Shown piece after piece: positions 15,046-23,125 of a DNA stretch of 29,284 nt. Under the pieces are notes generated by a model that saw only the letters and a program-made list of their open reading frames with translations, had not been told where the DNA came from and searched no databases. This DNA comes from JALGVA01 sp964617715 (GTDB lineage Bacteria; Armatimonadota; Zipacnadia; Zipacnadales; UBA5352), in assembly GCA_964617715.1 (NCBI GenBank), contig CAZTZN010000040.1, forward strand, positions 1 to 29,284, read 5' to 3'. A program made the position numbers and the translations under genes. Each line of letters opens with the position of its first letter. Within the stretch, counting starts at the first letter, position 1.

Positions 15046-16767
15046 TTATCCCAGGAAACGCTCGGCGCAGGCGTTCAAGATCCCCTCGGCGAGCACCGCG
15101 AAGGCCTCCTGGCCGAACTCGCGCGTGCGCCCCGCGCGCGGGTCGAAGAAGCTGCACGAACTCAGCTCCAGGCAGAAGCCGGTCGCGCCCGCTACCTGGT
15201 GCAGCCAGTCGCTGGCGCGTAGCTTCTGCTGGGGCAGCGCCCAGCCGTCCGCGCGGCGCAGGCCGGCGTGGCGCTCGAGCAGGTCGCGCCACGCCTCCTC
15301 CTCCGCGGTCGCCTCCTCGCCGATCGGCACGTCGTCGGTCGCGCCCATGTGCATGAGCACGTGGTTGCGGAAGATGCCGCCCGCATGCATGTCGATGCCC
15401 AGGTCGATGCGCTGGCCCGTCGCCAGCACGGCCTCCAGCATCTCGATGATGCACGCAGTCTCGGGCTGGATATCGGTGAACCAGTGGCGGTTGAGGTTGC
15501 GGCGCGCGGCGTTCAGGCCGTTGCCGCCGTAGTGCGCGCAGTCCACGTTGACCGTGGGCACGAACCAGAAGCTGCACGCCTCCAGTAGCGCGGGCCGCTC
15601 GACCAGCCGCCGGATCATCGGCTCGATCACGTGCGCGGTCATGATCTCCAGCGGCGAGTGCTGGCCGCAGATGATGGCGACCCCATGCGGCGCCGCGCCG
15701 TCCTCGCGCGCGCCGACGCGGACGGCGTGGAGCGGCCGGCCCTCGACCGAGCGCCCGATCGCGCGCACGGTCGTGTGCGGCTGCGCGGCGGCCCACGCGA
15801 GCAGCGCCGCGCGCTCCTCGTCGCCGAACACCGGTGCGCTGGCGAGGAAGCAGCCGCCCAGCTCCCGCGCGTCGAACTCCCCGGCCCAGTCGGTGCGCTC
15901 CGGCCCGATGTGCACGCCCAGTGGGACCACGCGCCGCCACTCGTGCCGGTCGCGGCTCGCGAAGAAGGTCGGCGTCATGTTCGCGCCGCCGCGCCAGGTG
16001 GTGCGCACGATGAGCCGCTCGGGCATCGGGTCCAGGTCCTCGACGCGCAGGAAGACCCAGTAGGAGGAGGTGCGGGTGAACTCCGGACGCGTGAACACCT
16101 CCACCGTGCGCTCATCGAGCCAGCGCGGCTCGAAGCTGCTGCCGCCGGCGATGATCGGGAGCAGGTCCCACGCGGGCCGGTCCGCGCCGGGGACGATGCG
16201 GTCGGCCTCCTCGGCGTTGTAGGCAACGACCTCGGCCGCTCCCTCGGCGATCTCGAGCGCCTCGGGCACCGGCGCGAGATCGACGGGGAGGGCCTCGGAC
16301 AGCTCACCGATCTGCGCCAGCGCGCCCTCGGCCGGGCCGGCCAGCAGGCGCACGCGGGCGTACGAGCTGGCCTCGGCCGCGTAGATCGTGCCGCGCAGGC
16401 TCCAGCCGTAGTTACCGATGGACAGCCCCAGGCGCAGGTGCTGCGCCGCATCAAGCGCGGCATGCACGGGCACGCCCGAATCCCCCGCCGGGCCATCCTC
16501 CCCCTCGGCCTCGAAGCGCAGGTAGCCGTGCTCGGTGAGCAGCAGCCGCCAGCCGCGACCGTCCGCGTGCGTGGCGTGCAGCAGCACGCGCCCGCCGGCG
16601 GGGAAGATGTCGGCGCCGCCGGGTAGCGTTATCCAGGCGCAGATCTCGGGGTAGTACGCATCGGCGGGCAGCGCGAGACGCACGGGCGCGGCGCCCGGCC
16701 GCTCGCGCAGCAGCAGCAGGTCCTCGATGCCCCGGAGGTCGCGGAAGGGGCGGTAGTCGTCCGCCAT
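15046..16767 (-). CDS. M14-like zinc carboxypeptidase family protein, 573 aa
   Basis: ATG 16767 is chosen because GGAGGTGG at the end of the upstream gene sits about 9 nt before it. It leaves a 4-nt gap to that gene, whereas the ATG at 16791 would give a 20-nt overlap. Residues 1 to about 200 are beta-rich. Residues about 220-330 resemble the beta-sandwich that precedes the catalytic domain in cytosolic-carboxypeptidase-type M14 proteins (Tyr-Trp-Val-Phe-Leu-Arg-Val). The catalytic region shows H370, E374, the Asn-Val-Asp and Arg-Arg-Asn-Leu-Asn-Arg segment, D459-Met-H461, and E534 in Phe-Cys-Leu-Glu-Leu. The first metal pair is His-x3-Glu, not the usual His-x2-Glu. There is no signal peptide. 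The family removes C-terminal residues or hydrolyses amides; the substrate here is unknown. Confidence 0.82.
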   Translation of the reverse strand: MADDYRPFRDLRGIEDLLLLRERPGAAPVRLALPADAYYPEICAWITLPGGADIFPAGGRVLLHATHADGRGWRLLLTEHGYLRFEAEGEDGPAGDSGVPVHAALDAAQHLRLGLSIGNYGWSLRGTIYAAEASSYARVRLLAGPAEGALAQIGELSEALPVDLAPVPEALEIAEGAAEVVAYNAEEADRIVPGADRPAWDLLPIIAGGSSFEPRWLDERTVEVFTRPEFTRTSSYWVFLRVEDLDPMPERLIVRTTWRGGANMTPTFFASRDRHEWRRVVPLGVHIGPERTDWAGEFDARELGGCFLASAPVFGDEERAALLAWAAAQPHTTVRAIGRSVEGRPLHAVRVGAREDGAAPHGVAIICGQHSPLEIMTAHVIEPMIRRLVERPALLEACSFWFVPTVNVDCAHYGGNGLNAARRNLNRHWFTDIQPETACIIEMLEAVLATGQRIDLGIDMHAGGIFRNHVLMHMGATDDVPIGEEATAEEEAWRDLLERHAGLRRADGWALPQQKLRASDWLHQVAGATGFCLELSSCSFFDPRAGRTREFGQEAFAVLAEGILNACAERFLG

Positions 16768-16771
16768 GGCG

Positions 16772-17815
16772 CTAGCCCACCTCCACGGCACAGCCGCTCT
16801 CGGCCGAGGCGAAGATCGCGTCGATCACCTGCAGCACCGCCACCGCGTCCTCGCCCGGGATCGACGGGTCGCGGCCCTCGCGAATCGCGCTCACGAACTC
16901 GGCGATCTCCGCGCCCCACGAGCGCACATAGTTGAAGCCCGATAGGCGCGCGCTGGCGTCGGGCGGGAAGGGCGGATGATGCGCGGTCGCCGGGACCCCG
17001 ATGCGCGTGGGCAGGCGGTACTCGGGCAGCGCCTGGCTCTCGACGTAGACCTCGGGGCTCTCCCACACCGCGCGCAGCCGTCCGGCCGAGCCGATGACAT
17101 CGCACCAGCCGTAGCGCCCTCCCATGCGCTGCGAGGTGATGACCTGGGCCACGAAGCCGTCGGCGAAGCGGATGGTCGCGGATACGTCCAGCTCCACGTC
17201 GCTGTCGTCGGCCCAGGTGACCTCGGCGAAGACGCGCTCGACCGGCGAGCCGGCCATCCACAGCACGAAGTCGAGCGCATGCGAGCCCACGTAGTAGAGG
17301 GGCCCGCCCCCGCGCGAGCGTTCGCCCAGCCAGCCGCCCATGCGGCCGATGAGTTGGCCGCCGGTGATGTGAGTGATCTCACCGACCGCGCCGGCATCCA
17401 GCAGCCGGCGCATCTCCCGGCGCTCGGGCAGGAAGCGCAGCGTGTAGCCCGCCATCAGGCGCACGTCGGCCTTGCGCGCGGCATCCACCAGGGCCTGACC
17501 ATCGGCGGCGGTCAGCGCCATCGGCTTTTCGACCAGCGCGTGCTTGCCCGCGCGCACCGCATCCATGGCCGCAGGCTGGAGCTGATCGTGCGGGGTGGCG
17601 ACGATGACCGCCTCAATCCCGGCCTCGTCGAGCATCTCGGCGGCGTTGCCGTACCACTCGCGGTAGCCGAGCATGGCGGCGGTCGCCTGCGCGGCCTCGG
17701 GCCGCACGTCCGCGCACGCGACCAGCTCGACCAGCCCGGTGATCTTCGCGGCCTCCGACAGGTATTGCCCCTGGCTCCCCGAGCCGATAAGGCCGAGGCG
17801 GATCGCGTCATCCAT
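16772..17815 (-). CDS. Gfo/Idh/MocA-family NAD(P)-dependent oxidoreductase, 347 aa
   Basis: The N-terminal Rossmann domain has Leu-Ile-Gly-Ser-Gly-Ser-Gln-Gly (about 9-16). The family's E96-K97-P98 motif follows, in which Lys is the catalytic/cofactor residue. The C-terminal alpha/beta domain contains Gly-Ser-His-Ala-Leu-Asp near the expected catalytic His-x3-Asp position. Members oxidise or reduce sugars and cyclitols in the cytoplasm. ATG 17815 has GGAGGG upstream with a spacer of about 7 nt. The M14-like gene starts 4 nt after its stop and uses a ribosome binding site inside this gene's last codons, so the two are surely co-transcribed. A second family member lies at 27083 on the other strand; the two are clearly different in sequence. 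The sugar substrate cannot be read from sequence. Confidence 0.93.
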   Translation of the reverse strand: MDDAIRLGLIGSGSQGQYLSEAAKITGLVELVACADVRPEAAQATAAMLGYREWYGNAAEMLDEAGIEAVIVATPHDQLQPAAMDAVRAGKHALVEKPMALTAADGQALVDAARKADVRLMAGYTLRFLPERREMRRLLDAGAVGEITHITGGQLIGRMGGWLGERSRGGGPLYYVGSHALDFVLWMAGSPVERVFAEVTWADDSDVELDVSATIRFADGFVAQVITSQRMGGRYGWCDVIGSAGRLRAVWESPEVYVESQALPEYRLPTRIGVPATAHHPPFPPDASARLSGFNYVRSWGAEIAEFVSAIREGRDPSIPGEDAVAVLQVIDAIFASAESGCAVEVG

Positions 17816-17898
17816 GGTATTCCCTCCGGGCGCGAGACGGCAGGCTGAAGGCCCGCCTCACGATGATCGTCATCACCCTCCGGCGTCCCGGGGAGTGT

Positions 17899-17940
17899 CG
17901 TTGCCCTATCCGATTGCCGATTGCCCCGTTCCCCATTGCC
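17899..17940. repeat. Short CGATTGCC-type array (dispersed family)
   Basis: There are several imperfect copies of an about 8-nt unit of CGATTGCC type. Its reverse complement is the GGCAATCGG unit seen at 10066-10090 and 10216-10240. It lies just after the 3' end of the minus-strand toroid gene, in the 130-bp gap before the oxidoreductase gene. Confidence 0.6.
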
Positions 17941-17945
17941 GGGCG

Positions 17946-18884
17946 TTACCCGAGCATGCCGGCGATCTCCTGCAGCCACACGTTGAACTCGGCGGCGGCA
18001 TCGATGCGGGTGAGCAGCGAATCGCTGCCGCCGACGAGCCAGCTTCCTTCGGGGAGCCGGGTCTGCAGCAGGCGCCGCCCGAAACTCAGGGCGGCCTCGC
18101 GGGCGCGTTCGTCACCGGTGATGAGGAAGAAGACGGAGGCCGCCAGGCTGGACTTGCCGCTGCCGGTGTGCGTGAAGCGGTCATCGGCGCACTGCAGGTG
18201 CAGCTCGAAGAATCGCCGCGCGTGCTCCAGCCAGACCGGATCGCCGGTGGCCTGGTGGAGCCGGCTCATCAGCAGCCACGGCAGGCCGATCTCCCAGTAG
18301 GGCTGCTCAAGCGCGGTCATGTCGATGAACATCGCACCGGGGTCGAGGTCGGGCGTCGCGAGGCGCCCGTCGAGCGTGGTGCGGTAGTAGTAGCGGCCCT
18401 CGTCGGGCTGGTCGAGCAGCGTAAGGCACCACTGCGCGGCGCGCTGCGCCACGTCCACGCGTCCGAAGTAGAGCGCGCTCACGCCCGCCCAGGCGGTGGG
18501 CAGGCAGCGCAGCCACTGATCGCCGGCGAAGTGCGGAAACCCGCCGCACGCGGCCTGCTGCTGCATCAGCCAGTTCATCAAGTGATGCGAGACATCGAAG
18601 CGGCCGAGCCGGTGGCAGCCCTGGAAGAGCCACGAAAGCTTGTAGACGTCGCCGTTGTAGTCGGCCAGCGAGCCGTCAGGCTGGAGTGTGTTGTCGCGGA
18701 TCCAGTTCAGCAGCCGGTTCGCCTCGGGCAGACGGCCCGCGAGGCCCCACGAGTAGCTCTGCTTGTGGTAGGCGTCGCGGATGGCCTCGTCCCAGATGAA
18801 CGAGCCGTCGGGCTGCTGGAATTGAAGCTGGAAGTCAACGGCGCGCTGGCCGGCGTCGCGAAGGGCCCGGATGAGTTCGTCCAT
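17946..18884 (-). CDS. Alpha/alpha-toroid (six-hairpin or terpenoid-cyclase-like) protein, 312 aa
   Basis: The protein is helical and aromatic-rich throughout, with recurring pairs such as Gln-Gln-Pro-Asp-Gly-Ser-Phe, Leu-Gln-Pro-Asp-Gly-Ser-Leu and Gly-Gly-Phe-Pro-His-Phe. These mark an alpha/alpha toroid like those of prenyltransferase/squalene-cyclase-fold proteins or of unsaturated-glycan hydrolases and lyases. There is no DxDD cyclase motif, signal peptide or membrane segment, so a cytoplasmic protein acting on a saccharide is more likely than a terpene cyclase. The ATG at 18884 has GGAGG about 13 nt upstream, a longer spacer than its neighbours. It is the first gene of the minus-strand run that continues with the oxidoreductase after 130 nt. 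Family level is uncertain and I assign no reaction. Confidence 0.7.
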   Translation of the reverse strand: MDELIRALRDAGQRAVDFQLQFQQPDGSFIWDEAIRDAYHKQSYSWGLAGRLPEANRLLNWIRDNTLQPDGSLADYNGDVYKLSWLFQGCHRLGRFDVSHHLMNWLMQQQAACGGFPHFAGDQWLRCLPTAWAGVSALYFGRVDVAQRAAQWCLTLLDQPDEGRYYYRTTLDGRLATPDLDPGAMFIDMTALEQPYWEIGLPWLLMSRLHQATGDPVWLEHARRFFELHLQCADDRFTHTGSGKSSLAASVFFLITGDERAREAALSFGRRLLQTRLPEGSWLVGGSDSLLTRIDAAAEFNVWLQEIAGMLG

Positions 18885-18976
18885 GGGTGCAGGCGCCTCC
18901 TGCGGGATTGCCGAACGGCGTCCTCCCCCCGGAGTCCGCCGCCACGAACGCTATCCCCCTACTCATGATCGGGGAA

Positions 18977-19026
18977 CGCAGCCTGCCGGGGCGCCGGGGG
19001 GGGGTGATGGTGCGCAGCCTGCCGGG
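18977..19026. repeat. Direct repeat of CGCAGCCTGCCGGG
   Basis: A 14-bp sequence at 18977-18990 recurs exactly at 19013-19026, 36 bp apart, in the gap between the YbjN-like and toroid genes. A G-run lies between the copies. No function is evident. Confidence 0.6.
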
Positions 19027-19039
19027 AGAGCGCCGTCGG

Positions 19040-19071
19040 CCCCCTGCCCCTCGGGGACGAGGGGCAGGGGG
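19040..19071. other. Perfect 14-bp-stem intergenic hairpin
   Basis: CCCCCTGCCCCTCG at 19040-19053 pairs exactly with 19058-19071 across a GGGA loop. It lies 24 nt beyond the stop of the minus-strand YbjN-like gene. No T-run follows on the minus strand, so it is a terminator only if termination here does not need a U-tract. It could also protect the 3' end of the mRNA. Confidence 0.6.
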
Positions 19072-19094
19072 GGGCGGGGAGGCGGTTGCCGCGG

Positions 19095-19547
19095 CTACCC
19101 CTCGATCTCCGCGATGCACTGTTCGGCGGTCTTGCCCCCATAGAGAATCCCCATCAGTCCGGGGAAGTAGCGATCCACCGTGAGCACGTTGGCGTAGACC
19201 AGGTGGCGGATCATCTCGTTGGTGATATCCTGGGAGGGCGCCATGACCGACGACTTGAAGCGGGTCTCGCCGTCGGAGAAATCGAACTCGAAGTTGCCCA
19301 CGATCAACCCGTAGTTGGCCATGTGCAGGAACTTGGCGACCTCGGCCCGCTTGTCATCGGGCGTGTTGTTCGGGAAGAGGGAGTAGATGATAAGCTGCTC
19401 GGCGTCCTCCTTGGCCTGGGCGAAGATGGTCCAGTTGCCATTGTCCCCGGAGAACCCGAGGCGCAGGATGGTCTCGCCCTCCAGCTCCGAGTAGTTCCAG
19501 TCGTCAACGTCGAAGAACTGCTTCATCTTGTCGAATATGGCGCCCAT
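19095..19547 (-). CDS. YbjN-domain-like protein, 150 aa
   Basis: ATG 19547 is chosen because GGAGG lies 7 nt before it and the product then starts Met-Gly-Ala-Ile-Phe-Asp-Lys-Met-Lys-Gln. The extra 18 upstream codons are Pro/Gly-rich and look non-coding. The fold is a compact alpha/beta domain with a Trp-x-Ile-Phe-Ala-Gln strand, a helix with Ala-x-Phe-Leu-x-x-Ala-Asn-Tyr, and a C-terminal Tyr-Gly-Gly-Lys-Thr-Ala-Glu helix. These features match the YbjN/type III secretion chaperone-like family, whose members are small cytoplasmic proteins of unclear function linked to stress responses or protein binding. There is no signal peptide. It is well separated from its neighbours (gaps of 210 and 248 nt), so it may be a separate transcription unit. 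Confidence 0.75.
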   Translation of the reverse strand: MGAIFDKMKQFFDVDDWNYSELEGETILRLGFSGDNGNWTIFAQAKEDAEQLIIYSLFPNNTPDDKRAEVAKFLHMANYGLIVGNFEFDFSDGETRFKSSVMAPSQDITNEMIRHLVYANVLTVDRYFPGLMGILYGGKTAEQCIAEIEG

Positions 19548-19640
19548 TGGTCGTCCTCCCTGCATGGGTTGGTGCGGTGGTCTCGAGCCCGCCGAGGCCA
19601 TGCTTCCGCCTTAAGCTGATGGGACCTCCACCCCTCCCGG

Positions 19641-19658
19641 AAAAAAGGCGTGGGCGCC
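19641..19658 (-). terminator. Candidate weak intrinsic terminator
   Basis: Read on the minus strand, GGCG-CCCA-CGCC is followed at once by six T. It lies about 140 nt beyond the stop of the DUF4838 gene and before the YbjN-like gene. The stem is only 4 bp, so it is weak, but the T-run stands out in this GC-rich DNA. A stronger 7-bp hairpin without T-run (19711-19717 with 19721-19727) lies nearer the stop. Confidence 0.35.
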
Positions 19659-19795
19659 GTTCGCGATCGTACCGGCACCGCGGTCGGACTCATCTCCCCC
19701 AGAAGATGTGGGGCCGGGCTCCGGCCCTGATCGGCGGAGATGATTGCGCGGGGGGCGAACTCGGGCATCGAGGCATCTTAGGTCGTTCGCGGCAC

Positions 19796-22700
19796 TCAGA
19801 AGCGTGTCAGACTCAGGTCATCGAACCAGTACGTGCCCGGGCGGTGTACGAACACCGTGACCGTGAAGCGCTCGGTGCCCGGCAGCGTGCGGAAGATGTG
19901 GATGTGATCGGCCCAGGCGCCGTCGCCCGCCTCAGCGGACGAACGCTCCCACGAATAGCGACTGCTCTCGGAGACCGCCTGCCCCGCAGCGTTGCGGAAG
20001 ATGATGCGCGTGATGGGCACCTCTGCGGGCCGCCCCTCGGGCGCCTCGCCCGCCAGGTCGGCGTAGTAGCGCATCGCCAGGCGATAGTTCCCGGGCTCCA
20101 CCGAGGCCGGGTACCAGCCGAAGGTCGCGTAGGAGTCCTCGCCGACCGTGACTTTGATCGACCTCTCACCCTCATAGACGCGGTCTCCGGCGATCGCGAC
20201 CGAGTATTCTCCACTCCCGCCTACGCGCAGCACTCGGGTGATATCCGCGCCGACCTCGAGGCGCTCGGGGTCCCACCGGCGCAGGAGGTTCTCGCCGGTG
20301 ATCTCCGGCTCCTCGCCGAAGATGAGTTCGCCGAACTCCTTCGGCTGGTGGTAGCCGCCGAGCGTGGGAGAGAGCGCCTGGTATTCGTCCGGGTTGGCGG
20401 CGCGGCGCGTGCGGTACACGTTAGCGCGCCAACTCTCGCCATCGCTCGGCGGGGGCACGTCCAGGGTGGCGAACGGGATCGCCACCTCGACCACCCAGCC
20501 GTCATCGCCTCGGCCGACCGCGTGGCGCCACTCGCCGGTCCACTCGACGTCGTGGGTCTGCGGATCGGCAGATCGGCTGTCGTAGGTCGAGTCCCCGGCG
20601 TTGACCGCAAGGTGGAAGTAATCGCGGCCGTCGCCGTCGGGGTCGAGGATGATCTCGACGTTGTCGGTGGCGAACAGCTCCGGATTGTCGGGGCCCAGCG
20701 GGTGCGTCTCCACCTCGGCCATCTCCGGCTCAACGCACACCACCAGCAGATAGAGCGCGTCGTCATCGAAGGCCGCCGTCACCGCGGTCGGCGCCGAGGC
20801 GTCGGCGGCGCCCATGTTCTCGCGCATGAGCACCGCGCTCCCGCCCGTCTCGCGCCAGATGGCGTCGCCGCGGTCGCCGTCGATTACGGGGGGGCGCGCG
20901 GTGCGCACCGCCGTCAGCCGCGCCCGGCGGGCCTCGCCCGCGAGGGCGAAGTAGGCCGCGCTCTTGCGCAGCGGCGACCTGACGCGATCGTCGTTGCGGC
21001 GCACCCAGTCGCGGAAGTGCGGCGACCAGGTCTCACCGATGCGCTCCAGCACGGCCTCGCGCTCCTCGATGGCCGCCCTGACCTGCGCCACCACCGCCGG
21101 GTCGGGTTCGCGGGTCTGCTCGAAGCGGGCGATGCCCTGCAGGGCGTGAATCGACGCCTCGGTGAACTCGAACTGATCGACCACGCGCTGCACCCGCGCG
21201 CGGTCATCGTCGGTATCGGCCGCGGCCTGCGCGCGCTCGAGGATTGACCGCGCCTCGCCCAGGATCGGCTCCCACGCGGCCATCAGCACGCCGAACATGC
21301 GCGTGCCCGCGCCCTTGTCCGCGAAGTAGCGCGCCTCGGCGGACGCGCCCTGCAGGTCATCGGCCTGCGCCATCGCCTGCACCCACGCGCCCTCAACAAG
21401 CTCCTCGTAGGCACGCACATCGTCGGCCGCCGCGCCGTAGAGGTCGGCGTAGTAGCCGGCGATGATCGGCTCGGGGTCGGCGTCGGCGTCCCACAGCAGC
21501 TTCGCCAGCAGGTAGGCGCCGGGCCCCAGCGACTCCCAGGTCGGGCCGATGTAGAGGTAGCCACCACGGTAGCCCAGCTCCTTGATGTGTCGCATGTACC
21601 GCACGATGTGCCGGACGATGGGGGCGGGGAAGCCCATCTGTGCGGTGCCGTGGTAGAAGATGTCGTACATGAACATGTAGTCGTGGACGGCCGCCCAGCC
21701 GTCGATCTTCTCACGGTCTTCGGCCCAGTACGCCGGGCTGCCGCCGCGCCAGGCCGAGTTGATGGCCAGCACCAGCGCCAGATTCGGGTGCGGCCTGACC
21801 TCCAGCGGGGGCAGCGCGTAGTAGCTGTAGACGTAGGCGCCCAGGTAGCGGTCCGGGAACTCCCGCGCGGTCACCTCGGCGATCTGGTTGTAGAAAGTCA
21901 GCATGCGGTCGGCCATCTGAGGGATGCCCGCGCGGGGGTCGTCATCGGGCCACATCGCGCGGTCGAGCGCGCGGCACCGGTCGCACTCGCAGAAGCCGCC
22001 ACCATCGTTGGGCGAGACCGAGCACATGGTGCGGTCGGGGTGGGTGCGGAAGTAGTCGAGACACGCCTGCGCGAAAATGTTGATGACCTCGGGGTTGGTG
22101 GTGCACACCTGCCCGCCGTGGCTGCCCGAGTAGTAGCGGGTGACGCGCCGGCCGTTGACCAGCGCATAGTACTCCGGGTGTTCGTCGGCGTACGTCTCAA
22201 TCGGCAGGTGCCGGAACCACGAGTGTGAGTGGTAGGTCGAGATGCTCTTGCCCAGGCGGTTGCGGCGGCCCCACATGCCGATCGCCACCTGCCTGCCATC
22301 GTCGCCGGTGGGGCCGTAGGGCAGCGCCCGGTAGATGAAGTCGGGCTCCCGTGAGTAGTTCAGCGGCGGCACACTCAGCGTGCGGTGCTCGGGCACGATC
22401 GTGCCCAGGTCATCATGCCAGTACCAGCGCACGCCCACCTGCGTCTCCAGGAAATCGTAGACCGCGTTCATGGTGCCGCACAGGGTCGGCCTGGCGGTGC
22501 CCGGGATCTCTTCGGGGTGGATACCATCGTCCACGCCGACGAAGGCGATGTCCTCGCCCACGGTCTTGACAACGAAGCCCTCGTCGGCGATCTGCGACAG
22601 GTCAATGGCCCACTCGGCCGGGACGGCCGCGGCGCCGACGTAGAGGTGTTTCGCGCCGGGATCGGGGGCGGCGACGATGGGCAGCTCGACGCCGGTCGAG

Positions 22701-22873
22701 GCGGCGAGCCAGGTCCGCAGCTCCTCGGCCGCGAGCCGGGCGGTGCGCGAGGGGCCATCGCCCGGGACGATCTGGTAGTCGCTGGCACCATCGGCGACGA
22801 TGGTCAACTCCTGCGCACCGGCGTCTACCGCCGGTGCCAGCAGGGCGGTCACGAGCATCAGGGCAATGCGCAT
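19796..22873 (-). CDS. Exported DUF4838 glycosidase-like protein with CBM9-like domain, 1025 aa
   Basis: ATG 22873 follows GGAGG with a 9-nt spacer and opens a signal peptide (Met-Arg-Ile-Ala-Leu-Met-Leu-Val-Thr-Ala-Leu-Leu, cut near Ala-Gly-Ala-Gln). The longer frame to 23149 crosses the divergent promoter and is not coding. Residues about 22-190 are an alpha/beta domain like the N-terminal domain of alpha-glucuronidase-type enzymes. Residues about 195-500 match DUF4838, including Ser-Pro-Asn-Asp-Gly-Gly-Gly-Phe-Cys-x-Cys-x2-Cys near residue 290. A helical region follows to about 650. A CBM9-like beta-sandwich covers about 655-850 (Pro-Val-Ile-Asp-Gly-Asp at its start, Asp-Asn-Val-Glu-Ile inside), and another beta-sandwich runs about 865-1025, ending Phe-Asp-Asp-Leu-Ser-Leu. 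The role is probably extracellular glycan binding and cleavage. The reaction is unproven for this family. Confidence 0.87.
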   Translation of the reverse strand: MRIALMLVTALLAPAVDAGAQELTIVADGASDYQIVPGDGPSRTARLAAEELRTWLAASTGVELPIVAAPDPGAKHLYVGAAAVPAEWAIDLSQIADEGFVVKTVGEDIAFVGVDDGIHPEEIPGTARPTLCGTMNAVYDFLETQVGVRWYWHDDLGTIVPEHRTLSVPPLNYSREPDFIYRALPYGPTGDDGRQVAIGMWGRRNRLGKSISTYHSHSWFRHLPIETYADEHPEYYALVNGRRVTRYYSGSHGGQVCTTNPEVINIFAQACLDYFRTHPDRTMCSVSPNDGGGFCECDRCRALDRAMWPDDDPRAGIPQMADRMLTFYNQIAEVTAREFPDRYLGAYVYSYYALPPLEVRPHPNLALVLAINSAWRGGSPAYWAEDREKIDGWAAVHDYMFMYDIFYHGTAQMGFPAPIVRHIVRYMRHIKELGYRGGYLYIGPTWESLGPGAYLLAKLLWDADADPEPIIAGYYADLYGAAADDVRAYEELVEGAWVQAMAQADDLQGASAEARYFADKGAGTRMFGVLMAAWEPILGEARSILERAQAAADTDDDRARVQRVVDQFEFTEASIHALQGIARFEQTREPDPAVVAQVRAAIEEREAVLERIGETWSPHFRDWVRRNDDRVRSPLRKSAAYFALAGEARRARLTAVRTARPPVIDGDRGDAIWRETGGSAVLMRENMGAADASAPTAVTAAFDDDALYLLVVCVEPEMAEVETHPLGPDNPELFATDNVEIILDPDGDGRDYFHLAVNAGDSTYDSRSADPQTHDVEWTGEWRHAVGRGDDGWVVEVAIPFATLDVPPPSDGESWRANVYRTRRAANPDEYQALSPTLGGYHQPKEFGELIFGEEPEITGENLLRRWDPERLEVGADITRVLRVGGSGEYSVAIAGDRVYEGERSIKVTVGEDSYATFGWYPASVEPGNYRLAMRYYADLAGEAPEGRPAEVPITRIIFRNAAGQAVSESSRYSWERSSAEAGDGAWADHIHIFRTLPGTERFTVTVFVHRPGTYWFDDLSLTRF

Positions 22874-23032
22874 GGCGGGGGTCCTCCGATGATCCCGATC
22901 ACAGATGCAGCCACCAACTTCGCCGGTCTGTCGGACGGGACCTGTCTCGGGCTCAGGGCGCATCCGTAGCGGGACTAACGGCGGGCGACGTGGTGACGCG
23001 GCCTCTCTACGCGAGGGTGAGCCCGGGTTGCC

Positions 23033-23077
23033 GGTGCCCTCGTTGCCTTGTTCGCCTTCATTACCGTCGTTGCCGTC
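23033..23077. repeat. Five 9-bp units of GTTGCCTTC type
   Basis: Five consecutive imperfect 9-nt units (ggtgccctc, gttgccttg, ttcgccttc, attaccgtc, gttgccgtc) lie in the divergent intergenic region. They resemble the GGCAA/TTGCC arrays elsewhere in the window. The -35 box of the cupin promoter lies inside the fourth unit. Confidence 0.65.
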
Positions 23078-23089
23078 GTATGCTATAAT
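23061..23089 (+). promoter_or_regulatory. Sigma70-type promoter for the cupin gene
   Basis: TTACCG at 23061-23066 and a perfect TATAAT at 23084-23089 are 17 nt apart. Transcription would start near 23096, about 30 nt before the cupin ATG. An exact TATAAT is rare in such GC-rich DNA, and position and spacing are both as expected. It probably drives at least the cupin gene. Confidence 0.75.
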
Positions 23090-23125
23090 GTGCCGGTTCC
23101 ACGAGATCGTCAGGGAGCTGGTACG

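Noticed and set aside
19523..19768. Minus-strand 81-codon open frame in the gap before the YbjN-like gene
   Set aside because: It has no ribosome binding site, overlaps the YbjN-like start in another frame and has no recognisable sequence.
19547..21247. Plus-strand 566-codon open frame
   Set aside because: Antisense to the DUF4838 gene, with low-complexity composition and no domain.
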